NCBI RefSeq assembly: GCF_000312665.1
Contig: NZ_HF536773.1
Span: forward strand, 1,359,468 to 1,423,467
DNA: 64,000 nucleotides
Direction of reading: 5' to 3'
From: Rhizobium mesoamericanum STM3625
GTDB taxonomy: Bacteria > Pseudomonadota > Alphaproteobacteria > Rhizobiales > Rhizobiaceae
The position numbers and the translations under genes are program-made. Position 1 is the stretch's first letter. Every line of letters begins with the position of its first letter. Positions 51,927-59,579 of the stretch are shown piece after piece. The notes below the pieces were generated by a model. That model saw nothing but the letters and a program-made list of their open reading frames with translations, was not told the origin of the DNA and ran no database searches.

Positions 51927-53288
51927 TTAGCTTGCCATCAGCTTGTTGCCGGTCGAGGCCTGCTGGTAGCGACTTACCGGCACGGGAAGACCTAGGTTTT
52001 CGCGCAAGGTCTGGCCTTCGTACTCCTCGCGGAAGAGACCGCGCTTTCGTAGCTCCGGCAGCACCAATTCGACGAAATCGTCGATGCCCTGCGGCAGGTG
52101 CGTCGGAGTGATGTTGAAGCCATCGGCGGCACCAGCTTCGAACCAGCTCTGCATTTCGTCGGCAACGTCCTCGGCCGTGCCGACGACCGTCTTGTGTTCC
52201 TGCGCCATGCCGAGCTTCTTGTAGAGCTGGCGGATCGTCAGGTTCTGCTTCTGGGCTAGATCGTAGTACATCTGCGCGCTACTCTTGAGGCCGACATTTT
52301 CGAGATCGGGCTTCGGCACCGGGCCGTCGAGCGGCAAATGCGAGAGATCGCCGAAGGAACGATACAGCAGTTGCAGGCCGACGATCGGATCGATCAGCGA
52401 TTCTAGCTCCTCGTACTTCTCCTGCGCTTCTTGCCGCGTGCGACCAACGATCGGAGTGAGGCCGAGCATCATCAGAAGGTCGCCGCGCTGGCGCCCGTAT
52501 CCCTCGAGACGATCCTTAACGGACGCATAATAGTCTTGGGCTGATTTCAAGTCATTCTTGGCCATGAAGACCATGTCGCAATGCTGAGCGGCGATCTGTT
52601 GACCCGGTTCGGAGACGCCGGCCTGGACCAGGATCGGCCGACCCTGCGGCGAACGGCGGACACTGAGCGGACCGCGTACGGAGAAGTGCTTTCCCACGTG
52701 ATCGAGCACATGCATTTTCGTGTCGTCGAAAAAGACGCCGGTTTCCTTGTCGATGATGAACGCGTCCTCGTCCCAGCTATCCCAGAGACCTGTAACGACA
52801 TCGACGAATTCCGCGGCGCGCTCGTAGCGCGTATCGTAATCGAGCTGCTTGCTCATCGAGAAGTTCCACGCTTCCTTGTCCGACCAAGAGGTCACAACGT
52901 TCCAGGCCGCACGTCCACCGCTTATCTGGTCCAACGATCCGTACTTACGGGCGATATGGAAAGGCTCATTGTAGGTGGTCGAGGCCGTGGCGACGAGGCC
53001 GATGTTTTGCGTAAGCGCAGCCAACGCTGAAAGCAGCGTCAGAGGCTCCAGCTCGACATTATGATGGGAGCGGCAAAGCGAGCCTTTCGGCTTGTCGTCC
53101 AGTCGCACACCGATGCCATCCGCCAGGAAAAGCATGTCAAATTTCGCGCGCTCGGCCGTTTGGGCGACGCCAAGAAACGACCTGAGCATTGAGTTCCCGC
53201 CCTTGACGGTATCCCGGTGCCTCCAAGCTCCAACATGGTAGCCCATGTACCGCATTGAGAGCCCCAATTTCATCTGTTTCTTGGTCAT
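51927..53288 (-). CDS. Luciferase-like flavin monooxygenase (NtaA/SnaA/DszA type)
   Basis: A 453-residue two-component monooxygenase. Family landmarks are LGLSMRYMGYHVGAWRHRD, TASTTYNEPFHIARKYGSLD, SGGRAAWNVVTSWS, RPILVQAGVSEPGQQIAA and the C-terminal HLPQGIDDFVELVLPELRKRG. The group oxidises nitrilotriacetate, EDTA, dibenzothiophene sulfone, dimethyl sulfide and others with reduced FMN, so the class is clear but the substrate is not. It is the first gene of the leftward operon, with the flavin reductase 19 bp downstream. AAAGGG precedes ATG 53288. Confidence 0.92.
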   Translation of the reverse strand: MTKKQMKLGLSMRYMGYHVGAWRHRDTVKGGNSMLRSFLGVAQTAERAKFDMLFLADGIGVRLDDKPKGSLCRSHHNVELEPLTLLSALAALTQNIGLVATASTTYNEPFHIARKYGSLDQISGGRAAWNVVTSWSDKEAWNFSMSKQLDYDTRYERAAEFVDVVTGLWDSWDEDAFIIDKETGVFFDDTKMHVLDHVGKHFSVRGPLSVRRSPQGRPILVQAGVSEPGQQIAAQHCDMVFMAKNDLKSAQDYYASVKDRLEGYGRQRGDLLMMLGLTPIVGRTRQEAQEKYEELESLIDPIVGLQLLYRSFGDLSHLPLDGPVPKPDLENVGLKSSAQMYYDLAQKQNLTIRQLYKKLGMAQEHKTVVGTAEDVADEMQSWFEAGAADGFNITPTHLPQGIDDFVELVLPELRKRGLFREEYEGQTLRENLGLPVPVSRYQQASTGNKLMAS

Positions 53289-53383
53289 GCCGAAACCCTT
53301 TATCGATGCAAACCTTTACTGTGCACGAGGCAATATGAGCGCTGACGGCACAAAGAATGGCTTCTATGTGCGCAGCCTCCAAT

Positions 53384-53402
53384 TTTACAAAACCATTGTA
53401 AA
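53384..53402. promoter_or_regulatory. Palindromic operator candidate before monooxygenase operon
   Basis: TTTACAA-AACCA-TTGTAAA is a perfect 7-bp inverted repeat with a 5-bp centre, 95 bp before the monooxygenase ATG. It could bind the AraC-type or LysR regulator of the locus; no second copy was seen. Confidence 0.5.
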
Positions 53403-53785
53403 TGTCGAAAAATCTGCCGCGAACGATAAGCTATGCTTACGGCAAAGTCGAAGTTATAGAGCGCCTTGCGCAACCGAAGGTGTCTGCTCTAGGCTCACGG
53501 GGGCAGGAACAAAAGCAGTGCGAAATCGTACGTTAAGGTCGAACGGATCGAGAACTTATGAGACTCGCTGCAGCCGAGCTGGCAGGCGGAGAGATCGGCG
53601 TTCGGCACCTGATGTTTCGCATCTCAGGTGTAGATGTCGGTAAGGTTGATGGCGGAAGTCCGCAGCGAGGCGCTGCATCAAGCCATGAGCAACCGGAAGC
53701 TGGCGCCCTGCAGTTCTTAAGCGACGGATTCACAGATAAACTAACCGATGCGGGCTCAAGGCACCAGGAGGTGGTACCATATCTC
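53403..53785. other. Gap with one hairpin and no recognised gene
   Basis: Frames of about 80 codons on both strands (53533-53796) have no family pattern or ribosome site. CACCTGA (53606-53612) pairs with TCAGGTG (53624-53630) and may end the leftward hydroxyacid dehydrogenase transcript. Confidence 0.45.
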
Positions 53786-54811
53786 TCATGAAACACTGAC
53801 GGGTTTGGAACGCAGGCGGCTTGCGGTTGCCGGATCGGCTCTCCGGCAAAGCTGCGGCGGCAGACCTTTCATAATAAGCTCAGCGTCGGCAACTGCCATC
53901 GAGCCGAGCGCATAGAAGGCGTCGCGGGTGCCGCCGGTGCGATGCGCTGACAGCAATAGCCCGTCCGCCTTGCGGACAGGATCGTCGAGTGCGACCGGTT
54001 CGTCCGGAAAGACGTCAGTCGCGGCTCGGATATGGCCCGATCCCACAGCCTCGAGCAGAGCCGGAAAGTCGACGACGGCAGCCCGGCTCATCAGCAGGAA
54101 GGCCGAGCCCGGCTGCATCATTGAGAATTCACGCCGACCGATGAAGCCTTCGTTCTCACTCGTCACGCTGGCAAAGACGAAGACGACGCGGCTTTCCTTC
54201 AGTACTTCCTCCAGTGATGCTGGTATGCAGTCAAGCCGCTCGATGATCTCGGCCGGCAGCCAGGGATCAAAGACGCGTACGGTATTGCGGAAGGGTCGAA
54301 TAAGATCTCGCAGCTGTCGCCCCAGATCGCCGAAGCCGATCAGGCCGACAGGGGCGCCGGCAAAGCGAAATGTCTCGTCATTTCCGGCGAGACCGTAGCT
54401 TTCGACGCCCGCCCTGAACTGCCGATCAGCCTTGGTGATGCCACGCGCAAGATCAATCGCCATGCCAAGCGCGGCTTCGGCGACCGGTGATGCGAAGGCA
54501 GATGCAGGCGTTATCACCCAGATGCCGCGCTCGACACAAGCCTGGTAATCTATATTCGGCAGGAAGTTCGTCTCCACGTTGATAATGGCCCTTAGCCTTG
54601 GCGCGCGGTCCAGCCGCTCTTTCGGCATATCGGTCTGGCCAAAGATCAACACCGTGTCCGGCAGCAGGGCTTCAACTTGCTCAGCCGGCATCTGGCGATC
54701 TTCGCTGATGACGAGTTCTCCCAACTGCTCCAACCGGGAGCGAACCTCCGGCGTCATGATAAGATCAAGCGTCCGCGGCAGTGGGTCCACTAGGATGATG
54801 TTGCGGCTCAT
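53786..54811 (-). CDS. D-isomer-specific 2-hydroxyacid dehydrogenase family protein
   Basis: A 341-residue NAD-dependent dehydrogenase of the D-2-hydroxyacid class. The nucleotide motif GFGDLGRQL is near residue 158, the catalytic-domain segment ASVTSENEGFIGRREFSMM near 215 and the C-terminal SAHRTGGTRDAFYALG near 292, where the catalytic His lies. GGGAGG is 5 nt before ATG 54811. It follows the GH28 gene on the same strand after 126 bp. Reduction or oxidation of a sugar acid derived from the GH28 product is possible. Confidence 0.87.
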   Translation of the reverse strand: MSRNIILVDPLPRTLDLIMTPEVRSRLEQLGELVISEDRQMPAEQVEALLPDTVLIFGQTDMPKERLDRAPRLRAIINVETNFLPNIDYQACVERGIWVITPASAFASPVAEAALGMAIDLARGITKADRQFRAGVESYGLAGNDETFRFAGAPVGLIGFGDLGRQLRDLIRPFRNTVRVFDPWLPAEIIERLDCIPASLEEVLKESRVVFVFASVTSENEGFIGRREFSMMQPGSAFLLMSRAAVVDFPALLEAVGSGHIRAATDVFPDEPVALDDPVRKADGLLLSAHRTGGTRDAFYALGSMAVADAELIMKGLPPQLCRRADPATASRLRSKPVSVS

Positions 54812-54937
54812 GGTTCCTCCCGTTTTCCCGAAGGATGAAAACGCCGGCAGACTTTCGCAAGCGCTTTTTTCCGTCCGCTGTCATGCTGCCTGCCGAAGAG
54901 GCTCGGCCAGGCCGCCAGGATGGCCACAGTGGCGAAA

Positions 54938-56236
54938 TCACTCGATGCAGATTGCCGTCTCGCTCCAGCCATGGGGCAGGGGTTCCGGGCGCTGGATATC
55001 GACCTCCTCTATGGTAAGATTTTCGATCTTATGCGCGAAAAGCGCCGGCACGCCTCCTGGATAGTCCACCAGGCCGATAATCTTTCCATCTGCTCCCCGC
55101 AGCCAGGCATTGCCGCGACCTTCCACATTCTTGGGAGGCGACAGATCGACGTTTGTGGGGCGTAGATCATATTGCTTTGCCGTCCCCAACGGACCTTGCT
55201 GCAATGTCAATTGCACATTGCACAAAGCCACACCCGCAACTCCGCCACTTCGCTCTGCGAAAAGATTGATGGGGCCGTGGCAGCAGCCGGTAACATTCTC
55301 AATACGAACATCCCGAACGACACCCGCAGGCAGTTCCGGGCGACGATTAAGTTGCGTAATTGTCAGGGGTTCGCCCGAGCCCCAGAAGCCATCGGGCGTT
55401 TCGTGGCAGTCAACATTGATGTCGGCGAATACGACGGTCTCGATCACTCCACCATCACGCGAGAAAATACCTAGTGCGCGGTTTGAGTGCTCGACCCTGG
55501 AACGCAAGAAGCGAACATCGCGTATGTCGCCAAAGCTCTCGGTGCCGATCTTCAAAGCGCAACTCTTACTCTCAACGACGCAGTCTGAAACCTCGATCTT
55601 CTCGCAGCATCCGATGCCCATTTCGCTTCGACTTGTCTTCAGGCAGATGCCGTCATCAGCCGTGCGAATGACGACATCTCTCACCGTAACGTTGCTGCAA
55701 CTGTCGATGACAATCCCATCCGTGTTCGGGAGCTGACGATTGTTGAATACCGCCATGTCCGCGACGATTACATCACGACAGCGAACGAGGTGAACCGTCC
55801 ACATGGGTGAATCCTCGATGACAAAGCCTTCGAGCCTGACATCGCTGCAGTCCTCAAACACAAGCACCCTAGGGCGCCTCTCGTTTGGCGTATACGTGCC
55901 GACAGTTTCATCGAAACCGGTACTGAAGGCATGGCCAGAGGCAACGATCTTTCCCGTTCCGACGATCGCGACTCCGTCGGAGCGATTTGCGACGATATAG
56001 GCACGGTCGGACCCCTCGGCGATCACGCTGACCGAATTTCCGCGGTAAAGCTCGTAGTCAGGCATAAATTCGAGCGTGGCACCCTCTTGAATAACGAGCG
56101 TCACTCTGCTGGCGAGCCGTATTGGCCCCGAGATGTGCCGCCCCGCCTTCAGCGCGAGTGTGCCGCCGCCGGCAGCCGCCAAGCTGTCGATCAACTCCTG
56201 GAGATCGGTGCCATTTGCTTCGACGGAAATATCCAT
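54938..56236 (-). CDS. GH28-type parallel beta-helix glycosidase, cytoplasmic and atypical
   Basis: A 432-residue right-handed beta-helix protein of the polygalacturonase (GH28) type. The three catalytic Asp are present in NTDG (171-174) and ADDG (194-195). The usual GHG His is missing, the site reading SCALKIGTES (225-234), and the RIK motif is replaced by SRDGG (259-263). No signal peptide is seen, so it must act on imported oligosaccharides. A specificity other than plain oligogalacturonate is likely. It is divergent from a sugar transporter operon across two copies of a 17-bp palindrome. Confidence 0.85.
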   Translation of the reverse strand: MDISVEANGTDLQELIDSLAAAGGGTLALKAGRHISGPIRLASRVTLVIQEGATLEFMPDYELYRGNSVSVIAEGSDRAYIVANRSDGVAIVGTGKIVASGHAFSTGFDETVGTYTPNERRPRVLVFEDCSDVRLEGFVIEDSPMWTVHLVRCRDVIVADMAVFNNRQLPNTDGIVIDSCSNVTVRDVVIRTADDGICLKTSRSEMGIGCCEKIEVSDCVVESKSCALKIGTESFGDIRDVRFLRSRVEHSNRALGIFSRDGGVIETVVFADINVDCHETPDGFWGSGEPLTITQLNRRPELPAGVVRDVRIENVTGCCHGPINLFAERSGGVAGVALCNVQLTLQQGPLGTAKQYDLRPTNVDLSPPKNVEGRGNAWLRGADGKIIGLVDYPGGVPALFAHKIENLTIEEVDIQRPEPLPHGWSETAICIE

Positions 56237-56280
56237 TGGGTGTCCTCTCGCTTTTCCAATTACTAAGTCGGCCGAATTTA

Positions 56281-56297
56281 TTCGTCAACACGACGAA
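56281..56297. promoter_or_regulatory. 17-bp palindrome, probable ROK operator, copy 1
   Basis: TTCGTC-AACAC-GACGAA is a perfect inverted repeat in the GH28/transporter divergent region, 45 bp before the GH28 ATG. Three more copies lie at 56351, 62343 and 63876. The flanking ACTAATT is shared with the copy at 63876. Confidence 0.7.
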
Positions 56298-56323
56298 CTA
56301 ATTAAGTCGACGTCCGGTTTGTG

Positions 56324-56351
56324 TTGACACCACCAAAAACTCGTATTTAAT
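56324..56351 (+). promoter_or_regulatory. Promoter of the binding-protein/permease operon
   Basis: TTGACA (56324-56329), a 16-base spacer and TTTAAT (56346-56351) form a good sigma-70 promoter. Operator copy 2 starts at the last base of the -10, so a bound repressor would block it. Confidence 0.65.
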
Positions 56352-56367
56352 TCGTCATGTTTACGAA
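56351..56367. promoter_or_regulatory. 17-bp palindrome, probable ROK operator, copy 2
   Basis: TTCGTC-ATGTT-TACGAA, one mismatch from the perfect repeat. It covers the expected transcription start of the transporter operon and is spaced 70 bp from copy 1. Confidence 0.7.
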
Positions 56368-56447
56368 CAAACGATCAGCTTGCAGGGAGTGAACAACAGG
56401 CGGATCGTCGATAGAGTTCGGAAATGAGGAGCCAAAAGGGGAACCCT

Positions 56448-57689
56448 ATGAAACCGCTCAAGACATTAGTAATGGCTGCAACCGCCATGGCGATGACGAT
56501 TTCGTTTGCGGCAGCATCCGAGTTGAAGATCGTCTGGTACGTCGACAACGACCAAGAAGAGGCGAACACACGCGCCCTGCTTGAGCAGTATACGAAGCTG
56601 CACCCCGACACGACGTTCAATCTAGAAATCACCCCTTACGATGGGATGATCCAGAAATTCCAGCAGTACGCAGCATCCGGCATCATGCCTGACTTGTCGC
56701 TGACCTCTTCCATGGAGCCGGTCATCCGTCCCTTCCTCGTCGATCTCAGTAAGGAGATCGGGCCTGAATGGATCAATGACTTCGTCAAGGGCTGGGGCGA
56801 TGGTGCCAAGCTCGACGGCAAGGTCATCGCCGCACCGCTTCGAGTAACGTCGACTGGCGTCTTTCTTAATGTCGACGCATTCAAGAAGGCCGGTGTCGCG
56901 ATCCCGGATCAGGCGACCGGCTGGACCTGGGATGAGTTCATTCCGAAGATCAAGGAAGTCGCCGAAAAGTCCGGCACGCGCTATCCGTTGGTCTGGGACG
57001 TTTCGGCCAGCCGCTGGATCGTCCACGAGTACCAGTATGGCAACCACATCTACACAGAGAAGGAACCTGTGAAGGTCGTCATGGACGAGGCGGCTTGGAC
57101 GAGCACGCTCGACAAGTTCATTGACATCACCAAGGCGGCCATGCCGCCCGGCCTCTGGACCGGAGCGAGCTCGGACAACCCGAAGGAAATCTTCACCGCC
57201 GGTCAGGCTGTGGCCTATATGTCTGGAAGCTGGCAAATTGCCGGATTGGCCGATAACGCCCATTTCGCTTGGCAGGCCGGCCCGACACCGCGCGGCACGG
57301 TCGCTTCATCGATCTACGGCGGTGACTACATCGTGGCATTCAATACCAGCCAGCATCTTCCGGAGGCCGTGGAGTTCATCAAGTGGATTACCTCGCCAGA
57401 GATTCAGGCTCAATACGCCAAAACCTTTGGCATCATCCCGGCAAATCTGAAGGCCCCGCCTGTCAAGTATGACAATCCGGCGGCGACCAATGCGATCAAA
57501 GCCATGCAGAACGAACTGAACGCGAGCCCTGTTTACGCGGCGACCGACCAAGCCTGGCCGCAGATGCAAGCTGTCTGGGGCACCGTAAAGACGGCTGTCA
57601 CCCAAGCCGTTGCCGGCCAGATCTCCTCCGCCGAAGCCATTTCACAGATCAAGAAGGCGGCTGACGCCTCGCTTGAGGCTAGCAAGTGA
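56448..57689 (+). CDS. Sugar ABC transporter periplasmic binding protein
   Basis: A 413-residue family 1 solute-binding protein with a signal peptide of about 24 residues (LVMAATAMAMTISFAAA). Landmarks are GIMPDLSLTSSMEPVIRPFLVDLS, LRVTSTGVFLNVDAFKKAG, FTAGQAVAYMSGSWQIAGLA and AVEFIKWITSPEIQAQYAK. AGGGGA lies 6 nt before ATG 56448; an ATG 24 bp upstream is less well placed. The permease gene overlaps its stop. The neighbouring GH28 enzyme suggests a pectin-related oligosaccharide as ligand. Confidence 0.9.
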   Translation: MKPLKTLVMAATAMAMTISFAAASELKIVWYVDNDQEEANTRALLEQYTKLHPDTTFNLEITPYDGMIQKFQQYAASGIMPDLSLTSSMEPVIRPFLVDLSKEIGPEWINDFVKGWGDGAKLDGKVIAAPLRVTSTGVFLNVDAFKKAGVAIPDQATGWTWDEFIPKIKEVAEKSGTRYPLVWDVSASRWIVHEYQYGNHIYTEKEPVKVVMDEAAWTSTLDKFIDITKAAMPPGLWTGASSDNPKEIFTAGQAVAYMSGSWQIAGLADNAHFAWQAGPTPRGTVASSIYGGDYIVAFNTSQHLPEAVEFIKWITSPEIQAQYAKTFGIIPANLKAPPVKYDNPAATNAIKAMQNELNASPVYAATDQAWPQMQAVWGTVKTAVTQAVAGQISSAEAISQIKKAADASLEASK

Positions 57690-58639
57690 CGGCCGTAGTT
57701 ATAGAAAAGGGGAGTTCGGCACTGGGTCCTCACCCGGTGCCGAAAGGCAACAAAAAGAGCTTGGCGAGCCTCGGCTGGCCATACCTCCTCATGTTGCCGA
57801 CGGTGGCGCTCCTCGTCACCTTTACGCTCTATCCGCTCGTCCAGGGTCTTCTGATGGCCTTTTTCAAGCGGGGCGTTGTGGTCGTCCCACAGGTGCCGAG
57901 TACCCTGCCGCAATATGTCGGACTTGAGAATTTCATCGGGCTCTTGAGCAATACCGATTTCCAGAATTCCCTGCTCAAGACCATCCTTTTTGTCGTTATC
58001 GCCGTTCCGCTCAACATCGTCGTTTCGTTGGCGCTGGCGCTTCTCCTCTCACCGCAAACCAAACTCTTTGCGCTCGTGCGTACGATTGTCTTCTTCCCCT
58101 CCATGATCAGCCTCCTGATCATCGGCGTCGCTTGGCGGTGGCTCTTTGGCCTCAACAACGGCCTCGTCAACTACCTGCTTTCGCTGGTCGGAATTGCCCC
58201 GGTTCCATGGCTGGAACAGGACACGATGGCACAGATCGCCATGGTGATCGCCTGGGTCTGGGCACAGGCCGGTTTCAACATGATGATCTTCATCGCCGGC
58301 CTCACAGCAATTTCCGCCGACTATTACGAGGCCGCCTCAATCGACGGCACCAGCAAATGGCGCCAGTTCACCCATATCACGCTGCCACTGCTCAAGCCTA
58401 CGATGGCGGTCGTTTTGGTGCTGTCATCGATCGAGGCATTCAAAGTCTACGAACTGGTTGTGTCGCTGACCGGAGGTGGCCCAGGCAAGGCGACGGTCTA
58501 TCTGATCCAAACGATTTACGACACGGCTTTCCAGAAACCGATGCAGGCGGGTGTCGCCGCAGCCCAATCAGCTGTGCTGTTCATCATTCTGATGCTTCTC
58601 ACCGTGTTTCAGTTGCGCGTATCGAGAGGTGACAAATGA
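57686..58639 (+). CDS. Sugar ABC transporter permease (MalF type)
   Basis: 317 residues from a GTG start overlapping the binding-protein stop (GTGA), with GAGG upstream. The first helix is LGWPYLLMLPTVALLVTFTLYPLV and the EAA loop reads ADYYEAASIDGTSKWRQFTHITLP. Partner permease overlaps by 4 bp. No ATPase gene accompanies the pair. Confidence 0.9.
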   Translation: MTAVVIEKGSSALGPHPVPKGNKKSLASLGWPYLLMLPTVALLVTFTLYPLVQGLLMAFFKRGVVVVPQVPSTLPQYVGLENFIGLLSNTDFQNSLLKTILFVVIAVPLNIVVSLALALLLSPQTKLFALVRTIVFFPSMISLLIIGVAWRWLFGLNNGLVNYLLSLVGIAPVPWLEQDTMAQIAMVIAWVWAQAGFNMMIFIAGLTAISADYYEAASIDGTSKWRQFTHITLPLLKPTMAVVLVLSSIEAFKVYELVVSLTGGGPGKATVYLIQTIYDTAFQKPMQAGVAAAQSAVLFIILMLLTVFQLRVSRGDK

Positions 58640-59454
58640 CACGGATTTACTCCCCTTGGCGTCTGATCTTCGTGGCGTTCACCCTATTCGTCTTCCTGAT
58701 GCCACCGGTCTGGCTGTTTCTGTCGTCGCTGAAGTCTCAGCAGGAGATCTTCCAGTGGCCGCCAACCATTTTTCCGGCGCAACTAACGCTGCAGAACTTC
58801 ATTGATACGGTGTCGCGCGCGAAATTCCTGATTTTCTTCCGTAATTCTGCCGTGGTATCCGTCCTCTCGGCTTTACTTTCCGTAACCATCAGCGTTATGG
58901 CCGGATATGCCCTGGCGAAGTTCCGGTTCCGAGGAGATACGCTTTTCTTCCTCCTCATCATGTCATCATTGATGGTGCCATTGCAGATCATCATGATCCC
59001 CGTCTTCCTGGTGCTTCGGGATCTCAACCTTCTCGATACGCTCGCAGGCATCATCATCGCGCCGGCAGCGACGCCGACCGGCGTCTTCCTGATGCGCCAG
59101 TACATTACCAATATTCCCGACAGCCTCCTCGAGGCGGCCCGCCTCGATGGCACGCCTGAGTGGCGTATCCTATGGCGAATCATCGTGCCGCTTGCCATAC
59201 CGGCGATCGGCACGCTGCTCGCCTTCAATCTCGTGTGGCGCTGGAATGATTATCTCTGGCCATTTCTGATTATCAGTGATCAGGACAAATGGACCGTTCA
59301 GGTTGCGCTCGCAAATACTGTCGGGCGTTTCGGCATAAATTGGCCCAGGCTACTGTCCATGTCGGTGCTTTCGGTGCTGCCGGTTCTTGTGATGTTTACC
59401 GCGCTACAGCGCATGCTGATGAGCGGTTTGATGGCGGGCGCGACAAAGGAATAG
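58636..59454 (+). CDS. Sugar ABC transporter permease (MalG type)
   Basis: A 272-residue permease (first helix LIFVAFTLFVFLMPPVWLFLSSL; EAA loop DSLLEAARLDGTPEWRILWRIIVP). ATG 58636 overlaps the stop of the partner gene. It ends QRMLMSGLMAGATKE like other MalG-type proteins. It is the last gene of the operon, so an ATPase must come from another locus, for example the UgpC-type genes at 19494 or 34252. Confidence 0.9.
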   Translation: MTRIYSPWRLIFVAFTLFVFLMPPVWLFLSSLKSQQEIFQWPPTIFPAQLTLQNFIDTVSRAKFLIFFRNSAVVSVLSALLSVTISVMAGYALAKFRFRGDTLFFLLIMSSLMVPLQIIMIPVFLVLRDLNLLDTLAGIIIAPAATPTGVFLMRQYITNIPDSLLEAARLDGTPEWRILWRIIVPLAIPAIGTLLAFNLVWRWNDYLWPFLIISDQDKWTVQVALANTVGRFGINWPRLLSMSVLSVLPVLVMFTALQRMLMSGLMAGATKE

Positions 59455-59479
59455 CGCAACACCCTGCAAAACACCAAAA

Positions 59480-59518
59480 GAGCCGCCTCTTGAGGGCGTT
59501 GCCTCTTGAGGGCGGCTC
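59480..59518. terminator. Branched hairpin terminator between convergent operons
   Basis: GAGCCGCC (59480-59487) pairs perfectly with GGCGGCTC (59511-59518). Between them the 13-mer CCTCTTGAGGGCG occurs at 59486 and again at 59502, each able to form a CCTC-TT-GAGG stem, overlapping the outer stem slightly. On the minus strand the outer stem is followed directly by TTTTGGTGTTTTG, a usable terminator tail for the leftward glycosidase operon. Confidence 0.65.
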
Positions 59519-59579
59519 GTGTCTTGGAGTTCTGAATGCATGCGGAAAAGCGAAGCCCGCAAGCGGTGGCTCGGTAGTG

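Noticed and set aside
53533..53796. Overlapping frames of about 80 codons on both strands.
   Set aside because: No ribosome site, no family pattern and no continuation into neighbours; treated as non-coding.
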